Source: Tethya wilhelma (lineage: Eukaryota > Porifera > Demospongiae > Tethyida > Tethyidae). Taken from it: a stretch of 64,000 nucleotides of DNA. Of this stretch, positions 10,362-22,467 are shown in pieces. Both the position numbers and the translations under genes were made by a program. The stretch is taken from NCBI GenBank assembly GCA_964030475.1, contig CAXIPT010000020.1, positions 325,310 through 389,309 of the forward strand. The letters are read 5' to 3'. Position 1 is the first letter of the stretch, and each line of letters opens with the position of its first letter. Under the pieces are notes generated by a model. The model was not told where the DNA came from. It ran no database searches and was given only the letters and a program-made list of their open reading frames with translations.

Positions 10362-10676
10362 TATAAAATTTTCTGTGACTAAAAAATACACTTTTGACAA
10401 AAAACGTTTGTTTTGCCTTGAAAAGATTTTTTGCACAAAAGAAACACTTTTTTTGAATAGTTAGTTTTTTTTACACTTTGAACATTATCTTGAAGTGAAT
10501 AACATTGTGATAAAGTTTTCTCACAGTACAGATAAAGACTTTAGTCTTTTTGACTTATTATTGTCTCAAAAAATTTTCTGTGACCGAAAATACACTTTTA
10601 ACAAAAAACGTTTATTTTCTTGGAAGAAATTTTTTATCACAAAGAAACACTTTTTTGAATAGTTACAGTACAGCAA
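10362..10676 (+). repeat. ~213-bp tandem repeat, array 1 continued (forward)
   Basis: This is the other half of the unit split by the transposon. TAGTT landmarks at 10458 and 10660 are 202 bp apart. It ends at a head-to-head junction near 10670-10690. Confidence 0.8.
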
Positions 10677-12268
10677 TTTTTTTATCAATTTAATATAATG
10701 TTCCAAGTGTTGAAAAAAGTAACTACGTATTCACTAAAGTGTTTTTTTGTGCTAAAAAATATTTTCAAGGCAAAATAAACGTATTTTGTCAAAGGTTTGT
10801 TTTTAGGTCACAGAAAATTTTTTGAGTCGATAGTCAAAAAGACAAAGTTCTTCATTTGTACTGTAAGAAAAGTTTGTGTATCACAAACAATGTTTTTCGC
10901 CTCAAGAAAATGTTTCAAGTGTTGAAAAAAGTAACTATTCACAAAAGTGTTTTTTTGTGCAAAATAATCTTTACAAGGCAAAATAAAAGTTTTTTGCAAA
11001 AAGTGTATATTATTTCCCCAAAAAATTTTCTAAGTAGATAGTCAGTCAAAACTACTAAGTTCTTCATCTGTACTCTGAGAAAACTTTGTTAATCACAATG
11101 TTTTTCAATTAAGATAATTAATATTCCAAAAGTTAAAAAAAGTAACTATTCACAAGTATTTCAAAAAATCTTTTCAAGGCAAAATGAACTTTTTTTGTAA
11201 AAAGTGTATTTTTATGTCACAGAAAATTTTTTAGTCGATAGTCAAAAAGACCAAGTTCTTTATCTGTATTGTGACAAAACTTTGTTTATCACAATGTTTT
11301 TCACCTAAAGAGAAGGTTCCATGTGTTGAAAAAAGTAATTAGTCACAAAAGTATTTCTTTTGTGCTAAAAAATCTTTTCAATACAAAATAAACGTTTTTT
11401 GTCAAAGTCGATAGAATGTCAAAAAGACCAAGTTCTTTGTTTGTACTGTAAGAAAACTTTGTTTATCTTAAACAATGTTTTCCACCTCAAGATAATGTTC
11501 CAAGTGTTGTAAAAAGCAACTATTCACAAAAGTTTTTCTTTTGAGCTAAAAAATCTTTTCAAGGAAAAATAAACGTCTTTTGTCAAACGTGAATTTTATA
11601 ATCACAGAAAATTTTCTACGTCGATAGTCAGTCAAAAAGAATAAGTTCTTTATATGTACAGTGAGAAAACTTTGTTTATCACAAACAATGTTTTTCATCT
11701 CAAAAAAATATTCCAAGTGTTGATAAAAGTAACAATTCAGAAAAGTGTCTGTTTTATGCTAAAAAATTTTTTCAATGAAAATAAATGTTTTTTGTCAAAA
11801 GTGTATTTTAAGACACAGAAAATTTTTTAAGTCGAAAGAAAGTCAAAAAATGAAGTTCTTCATTTGTACTGCAAGAAAACTTTTATTATCTTAAACAATG
11901 TTTTCAACCTCAAGATAATGTTCACAAAAGTGTTTTTTTTGTGCAAAAAAATCTTTAATAAACGTTTTTTGTCAAAAAAAATTTTTTAAGTCACACAAAA
12001 TTTTCTAAGTCCATTATCAGACAAAATGACTAAGTTCTTCATCTATACTGTGAGAAAACTTTGTTTATCACTATGTTTTTAACCTTAAAATAATTAATGT
12101 TCCAATAGTCGAAAAATGTAACTTTTCACAAAAGTGTTTCCTTTCGTGCTAAAAAATCTTTTTAGGCAAAATAAACCTTTTTGTTAAAAGTGTATTTTTA
12201 TGTCAAAGAAAATTTTTTTAGTCGATAATCAAAAAGACTAAGTTCTTTATCTGTATTGTGACAAAACT
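10677..12268 (-). repeat. ~213-bp tandem repeat, array 2 (reverse orientation)
   Basis: The same repeat is now read on the opposite strand: GTAACTATTCACAAAAG-type landmarks recur about every 185-220 bp at 10709, 10931, 11141, 11331, 11516 and 11729. The array ends at the single N at 12269. Confidence 0.85.
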
Positions 12269-12269
12269 N

Positions 12270-13690
12270 TCGCTTTTGGGATTCAGTTAGGCTTGCTAGT
12301 TTTTTGCTCATAAGTCTGTCATGGTCGCGTTAGTCACGATCGCGATTTTCTGTTTTAGTTTCTCGTTTTCTCCATGGTCTTAGCTAGTAGAGGCTTAGTA
12401 CTTGCTATCTTATTGCAGCAATAACTAGACTATATGTGACCCAATTTTGGAAAACCGACCAGATGTAGTAAAACTTTGTTTGTAGTAATCGGCGATTGTA
12501 GTGTAATTCGCAACGCGCGCGCGAAATTAATTTTTTTGCACCAATGGGGTGGGGCACACCTTGGCGAGCTGCAGACGTGATTTTACGGGTGGGGCTGCTT
12601 CTATTGCTGAGATATAAGCGTTTGAATGCAGCTATGTCAGCCATGGCTAGCTTCTCTCCCGTTAGTACATGGGATGCGTTGCCATGTTCATTGATTGATA
12701 AGTACATGATGCAGCTGCTGCTGTGCATCTCATTATAATCTTGCATATTTAATGTGCAACATAAACAATGCATTGTTCATGAACTAAACACTTCTAGCAG
12801 ACAGAAATCTCTTCCAGATGATCAGAAGATGGCCCACAGTGTTGCAGAATCGCTGGGCTATGCCAGGAGCTGTTTATCTGTGCATAATAATGAATGAATG
12901 TATTGTACATTGTGTATAATAAATTTGCAATGAAATTTGTGGGGGAAAGAAGCTAAGCGCTTCTTATTATGGGCAATAAGTATTAGCTAAACTGTTTCCT
13001 ACAGTTAGAATAGCTATAGACGCATGCATTAATATTGGGCGCTTATTTCTGCGCCATTTATAGCTTAGTTACTCTAGTTACAGCCCACCCACTACATTAT
13101 TCTACTTAGTAGACTTACTTACTTCCTTGGTGAATCTTCCTGGAAGGCTCCCTGGTCTTCTGTGTCTTTAAAAAGGCTCATAAAGTAAGTTTTAACTAGC
13201 GCTTCAACTAACTTCATGCATATTCTGATACTACACTAAAATTGTACCACAAACATAAATTGTTTGTAACACGGATAGTATACGGAGTTTGTGTACTCGC
13301 GCTTAGCAACGTATTCGCTCACGATTTTAGCGAGTAAAATTGGAATGAACGGTCAGTATATTTGAGCTCATATCTCCAAAACTATAGCGCCTAGCCACTT
13401 CAAATTTGGAAAATAGCTAGCTGCAATGACGTAGATTACAATGCAAGCGCTATCTCAAAATTCGCATATTACTACATCTGGTCGGTTTTCCAAAATTCGG
13501 TCACATATGACCATAGCATCGCTTTTGTAACTCTGCTCAACTAGCTGACAAAAAAGCCTAAGACGCTAAGCTTTGTATTATAATTATACGCGTCACGGAA
13601 ACGTGACAATCGTCTTCCGGAAGTGGTACGTAATTGTAATTATGTCATGGATTCTTGACAATCGTTCTCTAATTGTTAAGCAAAAAGTAA
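12270..13690. repeat. Fragment related to the 58-60 kb foldback family, carrying a nested MITE
   Basis: The left part (CGCTTTTGGG..., GTCACGATCGCGAT) and the right part from 13512 (CATAGCATCGCTTTTGTAA) resemble the outer arms of the foldback element at 58363-59917. The middle is the TA-flanked MITE at 12433-13507. No coding frame is convincing. Confidence 0.5.
12433..13507. mobile_element. Non-autonomous DNA transposon with TATGTGACC termini
   Basis: Inverted ends TATGTGACCCAATTTTGG... and ...CCAAAATTCGGTCACATA extend for about 38 bp. TA at both edges suggests a TA target, as in mariner/Tc1-type elements. A second, partial copy is at 24368-24626, and a relative with the same TATGTGACC start is at 47048-48488. 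There is no transposase. Confidence 0.75.
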
Positions 13691-14745
13691 ACTTTTTGGT
13701 CTTAAAAGATTTTCTAAGTCCATAGTCACACAAAAAACTAAGTTCTTTATCTCTACCGTGAGAAAACTTTGTTTTTCACCAACAATGTTATTTACACCAA
13801 GAGAATGTTCCATATTTTGAAAAAAGTAAAATTTCACCAAAGCGTTTCTTTTGAGCTGAAAATTGTTTTCAAGTCAAAATAAACGTTTTAAGCAAAAAGG
13901 GAACTTTTTGGTTTTAGAAAATTTTCTAAGTCAATAGTCACTCAAAAAAAAAAAGGTTCTTTATTTCTACAGTGAAAAAACTCTTTTTTTTCACCAACAA
14001 TGTTATTTACACCAAGAGAATGTTTCATGAGTTGAAAAAAGTAAAATTTCACCATAGTGTTTTTTTTGAGCTGAAAATTGTTTTCAATTAAAAATAAACG
14101 TTTTTTGCAAAAAATGTACTTTTTGGTTTTAGAAAATTTTCTAAGTCCATAGTCACTCAAAAAAACTAAGTTCTTTATCTCTACTGTGAGAAAACTTTGT
14201 TTTTCATCAACAATGTTATTTACACCAAGAGAATGTTCCATATTTTGAAAAAAGTAAAATTTCACCAAAGTGTTTCTTTTGAGCTGAAAACTGTTTTCAA
14301 GTCAAAATAAACGTTTTAAGCAAAAAGGGAACTTTTTGGTTTTAGAAAATTTTCTAAGTCTATAGTCACTCAAAAAAAACTAAGTTCTTTATCTCTACTG
14401 TGAGAAAACTTTGTTTTTCATCAACAATGTTATTTACACCAAGAGAATATTCAAAAAAGTAAAATTTCACCGAAGTATTTTATTTTGTGCTGAAAATTGT
14501 TTTCAAGTCAAAATTAACGTTTTTTTGTAAAAAGTGTACTTTTTGGTTTTAGAACATTTTCTAAGTCCATAGTCACACAAAAAAACTAAGTTATTTATTT
14601 CTACCGTGAGAAAACTTTGTTTTTCACCAACAATGTTATTTACACCAAGAGAATGTTCCATGTATTGTAAAAAGTAAAAATACACCAAAGTGTTTGTTTT
14701 GTGCTGAAAATTGTTTTTAAGTCAAAATAAACGTTTTAACTCTTT
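13691..14745 (-). repeat. ~213-bp tandem repeat, array 3 (variant subfamily)
   Basis: GTAAAATTTCACC landmarks at 13826, 14041, 14254 and about 14459, then a degenerate one at 14673, give spacings of 215, 213, 205 and 214 bp. On the minus strand one frame stays open across unit boundaries for more than one unit (13942-14268). Confidence 0.88.
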
Positions 14746-15290
14746 AGTGCCGACAGCGCCAAAAGTTACACACGCGTATTCTACCATCGCGTAATCTGCG
14801 ATTTGTCGCATTTATTGTTTTATAGGGATAGCGTTTGAGCTATAGGCTTTAGACTTGCTATGCAGTTAGGTAAGATAGCGCTCTACTAAAATACCAAGTT
14901 AGAGTCAGGTCTGATTAGTAGGCGGAGAGATATAAGCTTAAACGTTCAAAGGTCACAATCGCGGTAAAGATCAAGACCGCCAGTTTAAACTGACGTTTTT
15001 TTCTTAGTGCTTTGCAGGGGAAGCTTGACGCTAGCTATGGAGGTGCAGGGGGGCTTAAGCTATGCCTGCATGCAAGCGCTTTTGCAGTCCTGCTCTTCAA
15101 GCTAGAAAAAAAGCCAGGTCATTTGGTGAACTTTGACCGCTTCTGTTTTTGCAAACTTTTGAAGTTAATAAAAGCAAGCTAAGAATAGAACTGATATAGT
15201 TATGGCTTAGTACAATCATAGCTAAGCTGAACTAGCTATAAGAGAGAGTGGCATAGGCTTAAGCAAGAACAAAAATGTACATAAAACAAG
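14746..15290. repeat. Diverged relative of the foldback arm, interrupting the tandem array
   Basis: GCTCTACTAAAATACCAAG..., TAGGCGG and GGTGCAGGG resemble the arms at 58363-58610 and 59646-59897, in one arm only. No coding frame. Confidence 0.45.
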
Positions 15291-17385
15291 GTTAATTAAA
15301 AAAAAATTAAGTTCTTTATCTCTACCATAAGAAAACTTTGTTCTTCACCAACAATGGTATTTACACCAAGAGAGTGTTCCATGTGTTGAAAAAAGAAAAA
15401 TTTTACCAGTGTTTCTTTTGAGCTGAAAATAGTTTTCAAGTCAAAATAAACGTTTTTTGCAAAAAGTGTACTTTCTTGTGTTTGAAAATTTTCTAAGTCC
15501 ATAGTCATACAAAAAAACTAAGTTCTTTATCTCTACCGTGAGAAAATTTTGTTTTTCACCAACAATGTTTTCTACACCAAGAGAACGTTTCATGTGTTGA
15601 AAAAAGTAAAAGTTTGCCAAAGGGTTTGTTTTGTGCTGAAAATTGTTTTCAAGTCAAAATAATATACGTTTTAAGCAAAAAGGGAACTTTTTGGTTTTAG
15701 AAAATTTTCTTAATCCATAGTCACACATAAACCTAGTTCTTTATCTCTACCGTGAGAAAATTTTGTTTTTTTCCGACAATGTTTTTTACGCAAGAGAATG
15801 TTTCATGTGTTGAAAAAAGTAAAATTTCACCAAAGTGTTTCTTTTGAGCTGAAAATTGTTTTCAAATGAAAATAAACGTTTTTTGCAAAAAGTGTATTTT
15901 TTGGTCTAAGAAAATTTTCTAAATCCATAGTCACACATAAACTTAGTTCTTTATCTCTACCGTGAGAAAACTTTGTTTTTCACCAACAATGTAAAGAAAA
16001 TGTTCCATGTGTTGAAAAAAAGAAAAATTTCACCAAAGTGTTTCTTTTGTGCTGAAAAATGTTTTCAAGTCAACATAATTGTTTTTAGCAATAAGTCAAC
16101 TTTTTGGTTTTAGAAAAATTTTTTAAGTCCATAGTCACACAAAAAAACTAAGTTCTTTATCTCTACCGTGAGAAAACTTTGTTTTTCACCAACATTGTTA
16201 TTTACACCAAGAGAATGTTCCATGTTTTGAAAAAAGTAAAATTTTGCCAAAGTGTTTCTTTTGAGCTGAATATTGTTTTCAAGTCAAAATAAACGTTTTT
16301 TGCAAAAAGTGTACTTCTTGGTGTTAGAAAGTTTTCTAAGTCCATATTTACTAAAAAAAACTAAGTTATTTATCTTTACCGTGAGAAAACTTTGTTTTTC
16401 ACCAACAATGTTATTTACACCAAGAAAATGTTCCATGTGTTTGAAAAAGTCACCAAAGGGTTTGTTTTGTGCTGAAAATTGTTTTCAAGTCAATATATAC
16501 GTTTAAAGCAAAAAGGGAACTTTTTGGCGTTAGAAAATTTTCTATGTCCGTAGTCACACATAAACTTAGTTCTTTATCTCTACCGTGAGAGAACTTGTTT
16601 TTCATCAACAATGTTATTTACACCAAGACAATGTTCCATGTGTTGAAAAAAGTAAAATTTCACAAAAGTGTTTCTTTTGAGCTGAATATTGTTTTCAGGT
16701 AAAAATATACATTTTAAGTAAAAAGGGAACTTTTTGCTCTTAGAAAATTTTTCTAAGTCCATAGACACACAAAAAAAAACTAAGTTCTATATTTCTACTA
16801 TGAGAAAACTTTGTTTTTCACCAACAACGTTATTGACACCAAGAAAATGTTCCATGTGTTAAAAAAAGTCACCAAAGGGTTTGTTTTGTGCTGAAAATTA
16901 TTTTCAAGTCAAAATATACGTTTTAAGTAAAAAGGGAACTTTTGCTCTTAAAAAATTTTTTTAAGTCCATAGTCACACATAAACTAAGTTCTTTATCTCT
17001 ACCGTGAGAAAACTGTTTTTCACCGACAATGCTTTTTTTACAAGAGAATGTTTCATGTGTTTAAAATTTCACTAATTTTTTTTTGTGCTGAAAATTGTTT
17101 TCAAGTCAAAATAAACGTTTATTGCAAAAAGTGAACTTTTTGGTCTTAGAAAATTTTCTAAGTCCATAGTCACACATAAACTTAGTTCTTTATCTCTACT
17201 GTGAGAAAACTTTGTTTTTCCCCGACAATTATTTTACACAAGAGAATGTTTCATGTGTTGAAAAAAGTAAAATTTCACCGAAGGTGTTTTATTTGAGCTG
17301 AAAATTGTTTTCAAATGAAAATAAACTTTTTTTGGTAAAAGTGTATTTTTTGGTCTAAGAAAATTTTCTGAATCCATAGTCACAC
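15291..17385 (-). repeat. ~213-bp tandem repeat, array 4
   Basis: Successive units with the blocks TTCTTTATCTCTACCGTGAG, CACCAACAATGTTATTTACA and the AGAAAATTTTCT palindrome. The array is cut at 17385 by the Academ-like element and resumes at 23832. Confidence 0.88.
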
Positions 17386-17473
17386 TAGTCTCGTGCCCAG
17401 ACCCCACCCCTCGCAAGGAGGGGAGAAAGGGGTCTGGTACGTTACGTCCAAATTCTTGGTTCTTGCTGAGTCA
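17386..17473 (+). repeat. Helicase-side terminal repeat with hairpin (type II)
   Basis: Outer stem CCAGACCCC with GGGGTCTGG; inner stem CCCCTC with GAGGGG around GCAAG. Then TACGTTACGTCCAAATTC and GCTGAGTCAG. The same type is seen at 49079-49171. Confidence 0.85.
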
Positions 17474-17618
17474 GAATTCTAAAAACGTGCAAGCCAATCA
17501 GATTGCAGAATTTTAGGTGTCACATGATGTTCAATAAAAGTGCGCGTGATTGTCATACGCACAGCTACAGCCCTTACTCAAGCAAGTCAGTCACACAACA
17601 AAGGCCTACTGATAGACT

Positions 17619-19316
17619 ATGTCTACATCTCATGATGTTTATGTCACCCGAATACGGATGTATCCCTCAGACTTCGCCATATCATATGCTGCAAAATGTA
17701 TGGGGTACAAAAAACTGGCACCAGAGCAAACTCAAGCAGTCGAGAACTTTGTTGCAGGAAGAGATGTATTTGTTTCCCTTCCAACAGGGAGCGGTAAAAG
17801 CTTCTGTTTTGCCTGTCTACCCATCGTTTTTGACTGTATCCGTGAAGTAGAGGCTGAGCGAAAATCAATTATTCTTGTTGTGTCACCTCTAATCGCTTTA
17901 ATGGAAGACCAAGTGTCTAAATTCAAATCTAAAGGGTTAGATGCAATCTATGTTCAAGGAGAGGGCAATGAAGCTGACAATTCTCAAATATTAAGTGGAA
18001 AAGTACAATTAGTGTATATGAGCCCTGAGACTTTGTTACTTACTCCAAAGTGGAGAGAGATGCTTAGAATGAAACATATTCAGGAGAATATTATTGGACT
18101 GGCAGTCGATGAAGCCCATCTGGTGGGAAAATGGTGAGGTATGAATAGTATTGTATTTACAAATTGTATGACAAATATTGTGTGCTTTTTGTTGATATAC
18201 AGGGGACATGATTTTCGTTCAGAGTTTTCGAATATTAGTGAGATACGATCTCTTTTGCCTATTGGTACTAATCTCATCGCTCTAACAGCTACTGCAAATC
18301 TTCATACAAGAAAAAGTGTTATTAAGAGTTTGGAAATGAAAGGCTGCTTTGTCATAGCACAGAATCCTAATAAAGAGAACATTTTTTATGAAGTTGTTTC
18401 AAAGTGTGATATCGACATTGTTATTTCACCTATTGTGGCAAGTGTGTCATCGAAAGGGAGGTCAGCAGAACGATTTTGTCGACAGTATTCTGATACATCT
18501 ATCTTCTACGAAAATCTTGTGCTGCAGCTATCAGATCAAGGTCTATTATTTTTTGACAAAGAACTGAAAGTTCGTACCTGTCAAAAGTTCACTGCATGTA
18601 CATCTCCAATCATGAAGAAGAGCATCATTAAATCATTTACAAATGTTCATGGAGTGGTTAGGATTGTAGTTGCCACAGTAGCATTCGGAATGGGGCTGGA
18701 TTCACCCAATGTTCGAGTGATCATCCATTGGGGACCTCCCTCAGACCTTGAACTCTATGTCCAAGAGACTGGCAGAGGGGGATGTGATGGGAACAATACC
18801 AGATGTGTGCTTTACTATTCAAAATGTGATATTGGAGAAGGCTCACACACTTCAAGTAGTGTAAAATCCTATAGTGAAAATACACAACTTTGTCGTCGTG
18901 CATTGTTAATGAGTCAGTTCACTGATGAAAAGGTCAGGAGTCCTCAATATCTGCATTTATGTTGTGATATATGTAGAAACATTTGTATGTGCTGCAGTTA
19001 TGATAGCTACGAAACATGTAGTTCAGAATGTACATCCCCCCAAACTAAACCACAGTACCAAACTAATCCCATTGTGCAAGATGAACTAAAGAGACAGTTG
19101 TTTGCCTATAGAAACACTTTAATTCACCACACTAACACTGCAACTCTTCTTGTGGGACACGAGTTGTGCTCTGGGCTTACAGTAAACACTATAAAAATGA
19201 TAGTTAACCATTACCCTAATATTTCTAATGAACAAGATGTTATGTCACTTGGTATTACATCATATGATCATTGTGGTCCAATTTTAAATATCATCAAGAA
19301 ATGTACCAGTTCGTAA
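17619..19316 (+). CDS. RecQ-type DNA helicase of the Academ-like element
   Basis: Exons 17619-18133 and 18203-19316; the 69-nt intron has GT-AG ends and restores the KWGHDFR sequence after the DEAH box. Superfamily II motifs: Walker A VSLPTGSGKS; DEAH in VDEAHLVGKWGHDFR; LTATAN (motif III); VATVAFGMGLDSPNV (motif V); QETGRGGCDGN (motif VI). A Cys-rich region follows (CCDICRNICMCC). The final arginine of motif VI (GRxGRDG in RecQ proteins) is Cys here, one CGT to TGT change, so ATPase function is doubtful. About 540 residues. The start is the first Met upstream of the Q-motif region. It is expected to act with the transposase during transposition. Confidence 0.85.
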
Positions 19317-20670
19317 AATTAACTGAATTTTATTTTTATACAGATCTTGATTAATGTTTAAAAAACATTTTTAAACAAGTATACTTAAGCAATATTGTGT
19401 AGGATCCTCCGTAATTTCATGTGATCATAAATTTTCTTCTGGTGTGTTCTGATCCAAGTAAACATCTTGTCATTATCAACATGTGATGCCATATGTGGCT
19501 TGATGCTTGGAAATGTCTTGTGTATACGGCCAGGTATATATTCAAAAACTCTACTTTTACTGAGTTCATCAAGAATTAGTTTGAAGTCCTCACTTGAATC
19601 CTGTGCAGTGTGATATATGCTTTCACTATGAATGTTAAACATGGTATCAAAGTGTGTAGTGACACCCATGACTTTTCGTAATGATCGACTGGTTTGGACA
19701 ATGGTTTCAGTAGAAACGTTTGCACCTAGGCCAGCAAGGTAATCCTTGAGGGTTCGATTTAAATGTTCCATGAAGAGGTCTACAGGAATGTTCTTACCTT
19801 CACCACCTTTGCTGTTAATAAAACGACACCATGTAATTTCATGAGCAATTCTTGCCTGTTGCTGTAGCTTTAACTGCTCCGATCAGATAAAGGGTCTCCA
19901 AACTATATTTAGTGTGTCCAGCATGTCTCCAATAAAGCAACATGAACTTCCAGCATCTTAAAACACGAGGTCCATCACCTTCATGAATGGCATCTCTTAG
20001 TTCAAGTAACAGCAAACCATCGTTCAAAACAGCTAAGCTATTGTTAAATACACCATCAGGTGCTTTTCGGTGCACCGACCTTGATGCTTCTGTTGTACAT
20101 AGCCATGGTGGCAACACTCGTTTTTTCATTGATCTTGATGAATTGGTATATGAATGTTCTGAACTGATCCTTGCACAGTGAGGATTAGAATCTTGGACAT
20201 GCCTGTCTTCTTGTGGATGGTTGGATCCTTTAGAATATGAATGCTCTCCAACAATTTGAGATGTCTGGGGATCAAATATGTCCGTAGGTGCATGACCCTG
20301 TTCACTGTATGCAGATTCTGGTACAACAACATAATGATCCATAATGGCTCGTACACTTTTTTTCCAATGCATGCCACTTCTCTTTGTCTGGAACAAATGA
20401 TGTAGGAAAATTTCGAGTTGGCTTGTCATCAATAGTAGCCATTCTAAAGTGTTGAAGAGCTGCAGCAATTACGTAGGCTCTGACCACTAGTTCAAAAAAA
20501 TCTATTGCTTCATTAAATTTCCCTGTGATATCCCGTTTAATGTTTCTCCTGTTGATTAAATTACAAAGTTGAAGTAACGTACCAGCTTCCAAGCTGGAAC
20601 TACTCTTGTATAGCCTGTTGAATACCACCTACAGAAGAATATTTTATACAACTTTAAACTTGTAGGAACA

Positions 20671-20790
20671 ATCCACACACACACACACACACCACACACA
20701 CACACACACACGCATACGCACACTTACACACATACACCACACACCACACATTACACACATGCGCATGCACACACACACACACACACTGTC
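20671..20790. repeat. CA-rich microsatellite in a transposase intron
   Basis: Several interrupted CACACA runs lie between two exons of the DUF6589 gene (the exon starting WHAEANFLQ ends near 20810; the next begins near 20630). Confidence 0.9.
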
Positions 20791-22258
20791 AACATGCACT
20801 CACCTGCAAAAAATTAGCCTCAGCATGCCAATCAGAAATTGTAGGTTCCAGTCCTAAACGAGCTTCTTCTTTGGTACTTGAATTGATTCGGTTAAGCTGG
20901 CCAATCCAAGCTCGTTCCACTGTCAACTTATCTCCAAGAAACAATAAACGTCTGATGATTCGATCAGCCACTAAAAATAACATTAACAACAACACCATAT
21001 TTGAATAAGAGCATACATACATATCATTGGCTTTGCATTACCTCTCTTGCCATCAACAGAAGGTGAATATTGCTGAAGCTCTTCCATTATTTCAACCATC
21101 TCCTCGTTAACATTTTCATTCTTTGGAATAACACCAAGTGGGATCTAAGGCAAAACAAAGCAAGAAAATAATTTATAACATAACAATAGTTATGTATTAT
21201 TCTTACCACTTCAGATTTCTTGGCCATGTTTTCAGAATATTGGTGTTGCAGATGTTTTGGGACCACTTTTTTGTACGATGATAAAAATTTCAAATTATCC
21301 ACAAGTATTCTAGAAGTCAGTACAGTGTAATTTGAGCAAAGATGAGAACAATCGTCAGGAGTTGGTAGAAAGGATGAAACAGGGAGATCAGCTATGTAAC
21401 CCATGCACCGTGAATCATCTAGATGATTGGTTGGTATTCTGTTTTTAGCAGCATAGGAATGAAAATAGTGCAATGACTTCTTTTGATGGGTGATTGTCAT
21501 GTGCCGTGGTGAAACACTCTTATCTAAGTTATCTCCAACAAGAATGTAGTTTTTGTATATGCAATTTCTAATATCCTTGATACTTAACGATGATTTCCAC
21601 TCTAGAACAGGTCTTCCCCCAATTTCTTGATAACTTCATGTGCTGTTGTATAAAAAACGCATACACCAAGTCTACTCAGCCTGCTATAAACCTATATATA
21701 TGCACAGAGATAATGTGAATGGTAATTCATGATTATAGCTAGCTTAAGCAATGCAGCGATTGTACCCTTTTTAAGGCATGCCCTGCATAAAGAATGGCAG
21801 AGATTAGAGATTGTAGCTTGCACATATATCTGCATCTTGATTTCAACAATACTGCTACTGCCATTAGTGTCATTCCAGTAGTTTCTAACGGGTTACCAAA
21901 ACTAGCTGCAGTGTTGATTACAGTCATTAATACAGGAACTTTCTCATTCAATTCTTTCACAAGGTCTGCTAAGTTTAAACCAGATATTCCATCAAGCGAT
22001 GATGATCTCAGTACAGAAGGATGGGGAACACACTTGCAAAGGATTTTGCATTCAGTTGCAACAATTTGTTTTACTTGATTCAGTGTTGCTTCACGTAGAT
22101 GTGGTACCTTTAAGATACTCTTTGCTGTGTACGAAGCTTTCTTGTAACGTGTGGTCTTTACCAAATGTTTATATGGTGAATAGATCAGATATTTCCTAAC
22201 AATTTGTCTTCCTCTTAAGTGAACAACTTATATGCAGTATAATATTACTTCATCAATT

Positions 22259-22467
22259 ACCATACAGCAGGAAATTTTGTGGGTGAAATTTTTTTGCGGA
22301 TTTCGTGGTTTGGCAGCTTTACACAAAAATTTTTCCTCACGAAATTTGTGAAGTATAAGGTTGTCACGTAACGTTGAGACGCAATTCCCAAAAATTTTCC
22401 ATGCAAATTTCTATTCAAGACGAAAATGCAAAAATTTTCCCCCACAAAATATTCCCGCTATATGGTA
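22259..22467. mobile_element. MITE with ACCATAYAGCRGGAAATTTTG ends, in an intron
   Basis: The ends ACCATACAGCAGG and CCCGCTATATGGT are inverted, with GAAATTTTGTGGG just inside. It lies in an intron of the DUF6589 gene. The second gene copy carries the same MITE at the same place (33520-33735), so it was inserted before the copies separated. A related MITE is at 48108-48283. Confidence 0.75.

Noticed and set aside
6927..17385. CRISPR array or repeat-protein gene
   Set aside because: Units of about 213 bp follow one another without spacers, and unit lengths vary (about 185-220), so frames do not persist; it is a tandem satellite-like repeat. A coding origin is left as a finding only.
20302..20628. 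Separate host gene in the 19.8-20.6 kb region
   Set aside because: The frames are consecutive exons of the DUF6589 transposase with matching order and splice sites.
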